A DNA stretch of 64,000 bases from contig JAZNGW010000005.1 in the NCBI GenBank assembly GCA_045576655.1, forward strand, positions 1-64,000, given 5' to 3'. This DNA comes from RGIG8745 sp045576655 (GTDB taxonomy: Bacteria; Bacteroidota; Bacteroidia; Bacteroidales; Bacteroidaceae). A program made the translations under genes and the position numbers. Every line of letters starts with the position of its first letter. Within the stretch, counting starts at the first letter, position 1. Shown here one piece after another: positions 42,199 to 49,279 of this stretch. Below the pieces are notes generated by a model, which was not told the DNA's origin, did not search any database, and worked only from the letters and a program-made list of their open reading frames with translations.

Positions 42199-43575
42199 TT
42201 AGTTATTATTTGTCGTTTCTTCTTGTTCGTTTCCCTTTGTCGTTTTCTCCAGTCCTAAAGCGCGCTCTATATTCTCTAATTGGAAATCTTTCGACTTGCG
42301 TTTCAGGTTTCGGTAGAAACTCCATCCTGCAGCAATTCGGTCGAGCAGCGTTAGCGTGAGTAGCGGCAGGATAAACAGTAATATGATATTTGAAATCTTT
42401 CGTTTTATTGTTATACTGTCAATTTTGCCGAAGTCAAGGTTCTCTAACGGTTTTGTCAGTTGCTCCTGGTCAGGCAAATTGTAAGTGCTGCGCTTCTTTA
42501 TAATTTTGCCGTCTTTGAGTAGTACGAGTCCAGGGTTTGATCTGACTATAGTCTTAAGAGTTCTTTCATCGCCGTTGTAGATGCTGTATTCTGCTCCTGT
42601 GTGGTCTATCCAGTTCTTCTGTGCAGTAGTGTCAGAACCTGTAACACAATAAAAACCGTAACCGTTCTCGACAGAATAATCGTAGATCTCGTTGATGTCA
42701 CCGATGAACCCCTGGCTCGCATTTTCAATCTGTGGAATTATGAGGAGGAAGTTGTATCCCTCGTCTTCCACGATACTCCGAGTGATGTCCTCCTTGTTCT
42801 GATCAATGACGTAAAAGTCGGACATTAACGCCTTTCCCCCCTCTTTGATCATCACTCTCTTGGTTTCCACGTAGGTCCATGTGCTGTCAGGGTCGTCCTC
42901 GTCAAGTCCTAACTCTAAAGTTTCGCCGTAGCGCTCGTAGACGATTTTATTTTCAAACAGAGGTCTTTGATCCTCCGGAATTTCAATCCCTTTGCGCACG
43001 TCCGCTCCGATGTGGAATGGACGAAAGTCTATGGATGGCAGATATGCAATACTGTAACCCGCAAGCGAGAGGGCGTATATGTTGCTGAATATTGAAATCA
43101 GCCACTCAGTGTTCTTGCTTAGGAATCTAATCTGAAGTTCGTGGTGCTTCCACAATATTATTGATGCGCCCATCAATAATATGTTCTTCAGTAACGTTTC
43201 AGTATTTGTAAGTATTATGGCGTCGCCAAAGCATCCGCAGTCGGAAACAGGGTTATATATGGCGATGTAGACAGTGAATAGCGTCATGACCCCCATGAGC
43301 ACAGTGGTGATTCTTGCTATCGGACGTCTGCTTATGCCAAAAAACAGGTAAAGTCCGATTACAAGCTCTATTGTAGAGAGTATCACAGCCCCAAATAAAG
43401 CGAGTGTTTCAGTCAAATGTACACTCCATGCGTTCAGGTAGTCTATCAACTTATATGCCGTTCCGTATGGGTCGTTTGCCTTGACAAATCCTGAAAAAAT
43501 GAATGTCGTAGCAAGAACCAGGCGGCATAAGTTCACCGTGATTTTAAGCAATATGTCCTTTGCTTTCTGATTCAT
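42199..43575 (-). CDS. DoxX/MauE-like membrane protein (BT_3928 type)
   Basis: A 458-residue protein. The first ~150 residues are four hydrophobic segments with a DoxX/MauE-like pattern (FSGFVKANDPYG near residue 28) and a conserved SDCGCFGDAI motif with paired cysteines, suggesting redox work. A soluble, probably periplasmic domain (about 200-390) resembles a thioredoxin-like region without a CxxC, and a last hydrophobic segment lies near 410. The precise role is unknown. Its start overlaps the stop of the DUF1599 gene by 4 nt. Confidence 0.75.
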   Translation of the reverse strand: MNQKAKDILLKITVNLCRLVLATTFIFSGFVKANDPYGTAYKLIDYLNAWSVHLTETLALFGAVILSTIELVIGLYLFFGISRRPIARITTVLMGVMTLFTVYIAIYNPVSDCGCFGDAIILTNTETLLKNILLMGASIILWKHHELQIRFLSKNTEWLISIFSNIYALSLAGYSIAYLPSIDFRPFHIGADVRKGIEIPEDQRPLFENKIVYERYGETLELGLDEDDPDSTWTYVETKRVMIKEGGKALMSDFYVIDQNKEDITRSIVEDEGYNFLLIIPQIENASQGFIGDINEIYDYSVENGYGFYCVTGSDTTAQKNWIDHTGAEYSIYNGDERTLKTIVRSNPGLVLLKDGKIIKKRSTYNLPDQEQLTKPLENLDFGKIDSITIKRKISNIILLFILPLLTLTLLDRIAAGWSFYRNLKRKSKDFQLENIERALGLEKTTKGNEQEETTNNN

Positions 43576-44123
43576 TCGCCAAATTCAAGTTTGATCAGTC
43601 CGAACACGGAGTAGTTTATCATGTCAAGGTAATTAGCGTCGATACCCTCTGAAACGATAGTCTTGCCATCGTTGCCTTCGATCTGTTTTGTCCGGTACAG
43701 CTTCATAAGAATCAGGTCGGTGTATGAACTGATTCGCATGGTGCGCCATGCCTCGTTGTAGTCGTGATTCTTGCGTAGCATCAGATTGAGAGCCATCTCG
43801 GCATACTTGTCGTAGTATACCATCGCCTCTTCCTTGCTGAGGTCTTCCTGCTCGGCATATCCGAGTTCCAGCTGAATCAATCCGACAATACCGTAGTTGA
43901 CGATTCCGATGAACTCAGGCATAATGCCCTCGTCTACCATTGTGACGCCCTTCACTTCAATGCTTCTGATTCGATTGGCCTTGATGAATATTTGGTCAGT
44001 CACTGATGACGGACGCATGATGCGCCAAGCAGCGCCGTAGTCGTGCAGCTTGTTGTAGAACAATTCGCGGCACTTTGCCATTATATATTTAAACTGTTCT
44101 GGTGTGTCAATAATCTTTTCCAT
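43572..44123 (-). CDS. DUF1599 protein with two tandem copies of the domain
   Basis: The ATG at 44123 gives 183 residues. Two halves (about 1-90 and 95-183) share the pattern FYNKLHDYGAAWRIMR/ LRKNHDYNEAWRTMRISS and then IEVKG...VDEGIMPEFIGIVNY / IEGNDG...VSEGIDANYLDMINY, so the protein is an internal duplication. The DUF1599 family resembles nucleotide-binding all-alpha proteins but the function is not established. The gene is coupled to the DoxX-like gene by a 4-nt overlap. Confidence 0.85.
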   Translation of the reverse strand: MEKIIDTPEQFKYIMAKCRELFYNKLHDYGAAWRIMRPSSVTDQIFIKANRIRSIEVKGVTMVDEGIMPEFIGIVNYGIVGLIQLELGYAEQEDLSKEEAMVYYDKYAEMALNLMLRKNHDYNEAWRTMRISSYTDLILMKLYRTKQIEGNDGKTIVSEGIDANYLDMINYSVFGLIKLEFGE

Positions 44124-44178
44124 CTTCCTTGTTACTTGTGAGGGGCGCACCCTTTGGATACACCTCCCGTAATCAATG

Positions 44179-44186
44179 CAAAGTTA
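44179..44186 (-). promoter_or_regulatory. -7 element for the DUF1599/DoxX operon
   Basis: The minus strand reads TAACTTTG, an exact TAnnTTTG match, 56 nt before the ATG at 44123. Confidence 0.4.
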
Positions 44187-44333
44187 ATGCTTTTTTATCT
44201 TTTCCGTATAAGGCAGGCGTAAAAAGTAGAAAACTCTGCACAATAAAGATATGTCAGCGATAAAAGAAAACGAGAACGGGCAGATGCGTCGTTCTCGTGT
44301 ATGGCGTATGTGTTTGTTATTACTCTTTGTCTT

Positions 44334-45203
44334 TTATGAGCATCTCAGTACTTTGCCGATTTTAAGTACGGTCTTAGTTGTTATACCGTTGAGCTTGCAG
44401 AGTCTGTTTACAGAGATGCCTTGCTTCTTGGCGATTCCTGAAAGCGTGTCGCCTCGTCTTACTCTGTATGTTTTTGCCTTTGCGGAGCCACTTGAGGCAA
44501 TGGAGGCCTTCTTTGTCGTTGCACCTTTTTTAAATACGTAGAAGTCGTCAGTGACATCCTGATTTTCAAAGTCGAACATGAGGGCAGGGTTTATAGGCTG
44601 ACCTAATATGCGGGTTTCAAAATGCAGGTGCGAACCGAACGAACGTCCTGTGTTTCCGCCGAGTCCGATAGGTTCACCGGCTTTAACGATTTGGTCCTCT
44701 TTTATAAGTTGTTTGCTAAGGTGCCCATAGAGGGTTTCAAGTCCGTTAGGGTGTCTAAGCACTACGTAATATCCGTATCCGCGAGCATTGTACTTTACGA
44801 TACGCGCTTTGCCGTCAAAAGCAGCGTAGATAGTGTCTCCTGTATAGACTTTGACGTCGATGCCTGCATGCAATCTTCCCCAGCGACGTCCGAATTTAGA
44901 AGTGACTTTTCGGCTCGTGGTTGGCATACTGAATCCTCTCAAGTCAACTTTGAATCCGTCTGGAACACTTCCTGCGGCAGCATCCACACCAATATTATTC
45001 CAGTCCGTATAGATGTCAGAAGCGGGGTTCTCAAGGTCGGCAGGAACTACTGCATCTATGCCCTTGAGCTTTATGGCATTCAAGTCCTTCATCCTTCTGT
45101 CTGATGGAGCCTGGCGCGCAATTTGGTCCTGCGCAAATCCGCAGAGCGAAACCATTGAAAGAAGTACGATGCCGAATGTTTTTTTGATTGTAGATAATTC
45201 CAT
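44334..45203 (-). CDS. M23 family endopeptidase with C-terminal LysM domain
   Basis: A 289-residue exported peptidoglycan hydrolase. A signal peptide (MELSTIKKTFGIVLLSMVSL...FAQ) is followed by an M23/lysostaphin-like domain (about 100-215) with HAGIDVKVYTGDTIYAAFDG and SFGSHLHFE, the zinc-ligand motifs. The last ~50 residues (YRVRRGDTLSGIAKKQGISV and on) are a LysM domain that binds peptidoglycan. It likely cleaves cross-link peptides in the periplasm. ndk is downstream with a 22-nt gap upstream of its stop. Confidence 0.93.
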   Translation of the reverse strand: MELSTIKKTFGIVLLSMVSLCGFAQDQIARQAPSDRRMKDLNAIKLKGIDAVVPADLENPASDIYTDWNNIGVDAAAGSVPDGFKVDLRGFSMPTTSRKVTSKFGRRWGRLHAGIDVKVYTGDTIYAAFDGKARIVKYNARGYGYYVVLRHPNGLETLYGHLSKQLIKEDQIVKAGEPIGLGGNTGRSFGSHLHFETRILGQPINPALMFDFENQDVTDDFYVFKKGATTKKASIASSGSAKAKTYRVRRGDTLSGIAKKQGISVNRLCKLNGITTKTVLKIGKVLRCS

Positions 45204-45225
45204 TGGTCTGTTTGCGTGTTAGTTT

Positions 45226-45687
45226 TTAATATTCGTCGCAGGCATAGATGTACTGAAACGTTGCCTGGTCATATTCGAATATTTCCTCTGGTTTGAAAAA
45301 TCTCTCAAGTTCCACCTTCGCGTTCTCAACCGAGTCCGAAGTGTGGATGATGTTTTCCTGGAAACTAACACTGAAATCGCCGCGAATTGTTCCTGGTGCG
45401 GATTTGCGGCCGTTGGTCAATCCTGTCATGGTTCTCACCGTTTCCACAGCGTCTACGCCTTCGTAGCAACAGCAGATTACAGGAGTGGCCATCATGGAAT
45501 CTTTGATTCTCTGGAAAAAAGGTTTGTCAGCCAAGTGGGCATAATGCTTGTTGAGAATAGCGTCGTCAAGCTGCATCATCTTCATGCCGGCAAGGCGCAA
45601 TCCTTTACGTTCGAAGCGAGCCGTCACTTCTCCCACTAATGCGCGCTGTATTGCGCAAGGCTTAAGAATAACAAGCGTTTTTTCCAT
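45226..45687 (-). CDS. ndk: Nucleoside diphosphate kinase
   Basis: Transfers the gamma phosphate among nucleotides. At 153 residues it is of normal size: MEKTLVILKPCAIQRALVGE at the N-terminus, the conserved TNGRKSAPGTIRGDF and the catalytic His in NIIHTSDS. The usual Lys in VKP-type KPCAIQ is kept. It has a well-formed promoter upstream. Confidence 0.95.
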   Translation of the reverse strand: MEKTLVILKPCAIQRALVGEVTARFERKGLRLAGMKMMQLDDAILNKHYAHLADKPFFQRIKDSMMATPVICCCYEGVDAVETVRTMTGLTNGRKSAPGTIRGDFSVSFQENIIHTSDSVENAKVELERFFKPEEIFEYDQATFQYIYACDEY

Positions 45688-45751
45688 GTTTAATTAGGTA
45701 ATCTTTGTAATAGGTAGATCAGATTAGTTTCTTTGGATCCAAAATCGTTTA

Positions 45752-45783
45752 CAAAGTTACTTATTTTTTTCTGTTTAGACAAA
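45752..45783 (-). promoter_or_regulatory. Promoter of ndk
   Basis: On the minus strand TTTG (45780-45783), a 20-nt spacer and TAACTTTG (45752-45759) match the -33/-7 layout well. The ndk ATG is at 45687. Confidence 0.6.
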
Positions 45784-45823
45784 CAACGCTTGTCTCTTTT
45801 TGGATTTATTCACATTTAAGGCT

Positions 45824-46327
45824 TTACTTTTTGTCAACTTCTGAAGTCTTGTATGTCTTTGGATTGAGCAAGTATTCTAACACTTTGCTCCAATTTGGAT
45901 ATTTCTCCGAACCAAATTGCAACCATTCGCCGTTGAAGTTCTTGACACCGTGTTTGTCTCGGTCATCGATTAAAAAATCACCATGACACAGATTTTTGCA
46001 GTGGGTGATAATTATGCGCTTGTGAAACACGTCGTCAAGATGCTCCGTCACCCATTTCACCTTGTCGCTCCATGCCGACGGGTTCTTCCACGGTGCAGTT
46101 GAGAGAATGTACACGTCGTAATATTCCTTGAGTTTGTGAACAGCGTCAATGGCCCCAGGCATCGGTGACATAAGACCGAAAATGCCAGGCACCTCGTCGA
46201 GACGACCTTCGTATTCTTTCTTCACGTCATCACTCAACCTGTCGATGCCAGATTGGAAATCAACCAGTACACCATCCATGTCGAAATACAACCTTTTCTT
46301 TTCTTTTTCGCCTTTGTTATTGCTCAT
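45824..46327 (-). CDS. 5'(3')-deoxyribonucleotidase-like HAD phosphatase
   Basis: A 167-residue HAD phosphatase of the NT5C type. The nucleophile motif is YFDMDGVLVDF near residue 15, ILSTAPWKNPSAW provides the second motif and DRDKHGVKNF the acidic C-terminal part (IDDRDKH). It likely dephosphorylates nucleotides such as dUMP/dTMP and so limits pools. It is well separated from ndk but on the same strand, so a nucleotide-related neighbourhood is plausible. Confidence 0.85.
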   Translation of the reverse strand: MSNNKGEKEKKRLYFDMDGVLVDFQSGIDRLSDDVKKEYEGRLDEVPGIFGLMSPMPGAIDAVHKLKEYYDVYILSTAPWKNPSAWSDKVKWVTEHLDDVFHKRIIITHCKNLCHGDFLIDDRDKHGVKNFNGEWLQFGSEKYPNWSKVLEYLLNPKTYKTSEVDKK

Positions 46328-46365
46328 AGTTTTATATGTTAAATTTATTTTGTCGATTACATGTC

Positions 46366-46635
46366 TTATTCAAACGGCCACGGCTCGTCGTCTACGTCTT
46401 CTACCACCTCAATCTCTATGCCTTTGAAGCACTCAAGCAAAGCGTTGTGGAGCACGAGTTCGTCATTCATTTCGACTCGCAGCACCACGCAGCAAGGGTC
46501 TTCCGTGTTCATGCCAGTCAGCACACCGAGGTGCATAGGTTCACCCACCAGCACCTGCATGACAAGACCCGCAGGGATGTATAGTGCGCTTTCGTCTTCG
46601 GTTTGTCCTCCCATATTATTTGCAGTGAGGTACAA
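46366..46635 (-). pseudogene. Small hypothetical reading frame, possibly the C-terminal half of a frameshifted gene
   Basis: This frame encodes MGGQTEDESALYIPAGLV and an acidic tail EVVEDVDDEPWPFE; the first ATG is at 46614, whereas 46635 is a TTG. No family recognised. Upstream the same frame stays open to a stop at about 46725 and reads ETILGEEQLNAIKNLLYL, a good-looking protein, but has no ATG there. Adding one G in a run of five (46665-46669) would fuse it to the frame at 46518-46826 as one ~150-residue protein. It may be a separate gene from ATG 46614. Confidence 0.45.
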
Positions 46636-46826
46636 CAGGTTCTTGATTGCATTGAGTTGCTCCTCCCCCAGAATCGTTTCAGCGTGCTGGTGCTGATTAA
46701 CTCCCTTGTTGCAGCGAATATTTCACGTTCCAGACGTGTGAAATCTTTCGGCGATTTAGGGGTAAAACCGGCTGTGCGTTCTACTTTTGCTCTTAAAAGT
46801 TGGTGTAGATTTGTTTCTTCGTTCAT
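46518..46826 (-). pseudogene. N-terminal half of a possibly frameshifted small protein
   Basis: The ATG at 46826 follows a -7 element by 20 nt. The first ~54 residues (MNEETNLHQLLRAKVERTAG ... LISTSTLKRFWG) resemble a Bacteroidetes family ending in (I)S..TLKRFWGY, here after the DFTRLEREIF phrase. Past residue 54 the frame becomes low-quality, Cys-rich and unlike a protein, while the neighbouring frame does look coding. A one-base loss in the G5 run at 46665-46669 would explain this. The function is unknown. Confidence 0.5.
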
Positions 46827-46846
46827 TTGCGCTTTTCTGTTTATCG

Positions 46847-46854
46847 CAAAGTTA
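46847..46854 (-). promoter_or_regulatory. -7 element for the small gene at 46826
   Basis: The minus strand reads TAACTTTG, an exact TAnnTTTG match, 20 nt before the ATG at 46826. It supports 46826 as a real start. Confidence 0.4.
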
Positions 46855-46930
46855 TCGCTTTTGTTCTATAGCACCAAGTGTAATAGGTGTTTACGTCAAA
46901 GATGAATCAAAATGAATCAGCTTCAAAAGA

Positions 46931-49198
46931 TCAGCTGATTGCTCCCCAGTTGATGTTGGTCTTGCGGAGTTCCTTGAGGCGGCGCCAGAGGATGTCGTTC
47001 TGCGGGTTGGTTTCGTCAGGGTCGGACTCGACAACTTGTTGTGCGGCGGTGCGTGCGTATTGCAGAATCTGTCCGTCTCGGGCGAGGTTGGCAATCTTGA
47101 GGTCGAATGCCATGCCGCTTTGCTGTGTGCCTTCGAGGTCGCCTGGTCCGCGCAGCTTGAGGTCTTGCTCGGCTATCTCGAATCCGTCGGTCGAGTCGAC
47201 CATTATCTGGATGCGCTTGCGGGTGTCGGAGGATATTTTGTAGTTGGTCACGAGGATGCAGTATGACTGGTCTGCACCGCGTCCCACTCGTCCGCGGAGC
47301 TGGTGGAGCTGGCTCAGTCCGAAGCGTTCGGCATTTTCAATGACCATGACGGAGGCGTTTGGCACGTTGACGCCTACCTCTATCACGGTGGTTGCCACCA
47401 TGATATGGGTCTCGCCGGCGGCAAAACGCTTCATCTCCTCGTCTTTTTCGGCAGGTTTGAGTTTGCCGTGCACGCGGCTGACCTTGTAGTCCTTGAACTC
47501 GGCGCATATCTGTTCGTAGCCGTCTTCAAGGTTCTTGATGTCTATCTTTTCGCTTTCCTTTATGAGGGGGTAGACGACGTATATCTGGCGTCCCATCTGC
47601 AGTTGCTTGTGCATGGATGCGTAGAGGCTTTTGCGGTGGGAGTCAAACTGGTGTATGGTCTGTATGGGTTTTCGACCTGGAGGGAGCTCGTCGATGACGC
47701 TCACGTCGAGGTCGCCGTAGAGTGTCATGGCGAGGGTGCGGGGGATTGGGGTGGCTGTCATGACGAGGACGTGAGGGCATAGGCGTGTGGTGCCGTTGGC
47801 TTGTTGGGCTTGGTTCACGCTCGCCAGCTCGTTCTTCTGCCACAGCTTGGCTCTTTGTGCCACGCCGAAGCGGTGCTGCTCGTCGATGACTACGAGTCCG
47901 AGGCGGGAGAAGACGACGTTGTCTTCTATCACGGCGTGGGTGCCGACAAGGATGTTGATGCTTCCGGTGATGAGGTCGTGGAGGAGCGATTCGCGCTTCT
48001 TGCCTTTGACGGAGCCGGTGAGGAGTTCCACTCTCACGGGCATGTAGCCGAGGAATTTGCGCAAGGTCTCCACGTGCTGTTCGGCAAGGATTTCTGTCGG
48101 CGCCATGATGCACACCTGGCAGCCGTTGTCGATGGCGAGGAGCGAACAGAGCAGGGCGACGAGTGTCTTGCCGCTGCCCACATCACCTTGTAGCAGGCGG
48201 TTCATCTGACGGCCGGAGCAGATGTCCGTTCTTACTTCCTTTACGACTCGCTTTTGTGCTCCTGTAAGGGGGAAGGGCAGATGGTTGTGGTAGAATCCGT
48301 TGAATGCGTCGCCCACTTTTGGCATGGCGATTCCGCCATATTTCTTTATGCGGTCGCGGGCGTAGCGGAGTATGTTGAGTTGTACGTAGAAGAGTTCTTC
48401 AAACTTCAGGCGTACTTGCGCCCGTCGCAGGTGGTCGGCTGATTGGGGAAAGTGGATGTTCCTCACAGCTTCGTCGCGGCTCATCAGCATGTGGCGCTCC
48501 ACCATGTAGGGCGGCAGGGTCTCCTCGAGCGGTTGGTTGAGGAGTTTCATCATGTTGGCTGTGAGCTTCGCCATTGCTTGCGATGTCAGTCCGCCTTTCT
48601 TCATCCGCTCCGTAGTATTGTAGGCAGGGCGCAGCGCCGACTTGATAGTAGGGGATGCGGTTGGAGTGGTGTTTGTACTGATACCCGATGTCATGGTCAG
48701 TTCTTCACCGTCGCCCTCGTCGAAGAGGTTCTGCTGATGCGCTTCGCTACGGAGTTTCATTGCCTCGATGCGGGCGGTATCTTCGGGTCTGACCGTCTCT
48801 ATTTCGGGGTGGGCGATGTTGATGCGTGAGTTGAACACCGTAGGTTTGCCGAAGACGATGTAGGGGCGGCGGCAGTCGTAGTTCTTGGCGGCATACTTTA
48901 TGCCTTGGAACCACACGAGGTCAATCACTCCCGTGCCGTCGCTGAAGTGTGCCACAAGGCGTTTGGCGCGACCTTCGCCCATGCTTTCGAACGAGAGGAT
49001 CTGTCCGATGAGCTGCACGTAAGGCATGTTGCCGTCAATCTCGCATACTTTGTAGAACCGGCTCCGGTCGACATACTTGTAGGGGTAGTACATGAGCAGG
49101 TCGCCCACGGTCTTTATCGCGAGTTCCTTCTCCAGAGTGGCGGCCCTGTTTGGTCCTACTCCTTGCAGATACTTTATGTCCTGGCTTAACGGGGTCAA
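46931..49198 (-). CDS. recG: ATP-dependent DNA helicase RecG
   Basis: Remodels stalled forks and Holliday junctions. The 755-residue protein (TTG start; no ATG is available before an in-frame stop) begins LTPLSQDIKYLQGVGPNRA after the initiator. An N-terminal wedge/OB domain is followed by helicase domains with GDVGSGKT (Walker A), VIDEQHRFG, MTATPIPRTLA and the C-terminal LRGRVGRG and FEIAEQDLKLRGPGDLEGTQ phrases. Between wedge and helicase (about 155-205) there is an inserted low-complexity segment rich in T, S and P. The sense-strand leader repeats ATAAACGATAAAC-like units. Confidence 0.95.
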   Translation of the reverse strand: MTPLSQDIKYLQGVGPNRAATLEKELAIKTVGDLLMYYPYKYVDRSRFYKVCEIDGNMPYVQLIGQILSFESMGEGRAKRLVAHFSDGTGVIDLVWFQGIKYAAKNYDCRRPYIVFGKPTVFNSRINIAHPEIETVRPEDTARIEAMKLRSEAHQQNLFDEGDGEELTMTSGISTNTTPTASPTIKSALRPAYNTTERMKKGGLTSQAMAKLTANMMKLLNQPLEETLPPYMVERHMLMSRDEAVRNIHFPQSADHLRRAQVRLKFEELFYVQLNILRYARDRIKKYGGIAMPKVGDAFNGFYHNHLPFPLTGAQKRVVKEVRTDICSGRQMNRLLQGDVGSGKTLVALLCSLLAIDNGCQVCIMAPTEILAEQHVETLRKFLGYMPVRVELLTGSVKGKKRESLLHDLITGSINILVGTHAVIEDNVVFSRLGLVVIDEQHRFGVAQRAKLWQKNELASVNQAQQANGTTRLCPHVLVMTATPIPRTLAMTLYGDLDVSVIDELPPGRKPIQTIHQFDSHRKSLYASMHKQLQMGRQIYVVYPLIKESEKIDIKNLEDGYEQICAEFKDYKVSRVHGKLKPAEKDEEMKRFAAGETHIMVATTVIEVGVNVPNASVMVIENAERFGLSQLHQLRGRVGRGADQSYCILVTNYKISSDTRKRIQIMVDSTDGFEIAEQDLKLRGPGDLEGTQQSGMAFDLKIANLARDGQILQYARTAAQQVVESDPDETNPQNDILWRRLKELRKTNINWGAIS

Positions 49199-49279
49199 TG
49201 GTAACGTTTATGGTTTATGGTTGATTGTTTATCGTTTATGGTTCCCCTCCATAGGGAGGGGTTAGGGGAGGGCTTGTAT

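Noticed and set aside
46887..47243. Plus-strand frame opposite recG
   Set aside because: Antisense shadow of recG without motif or promoter.
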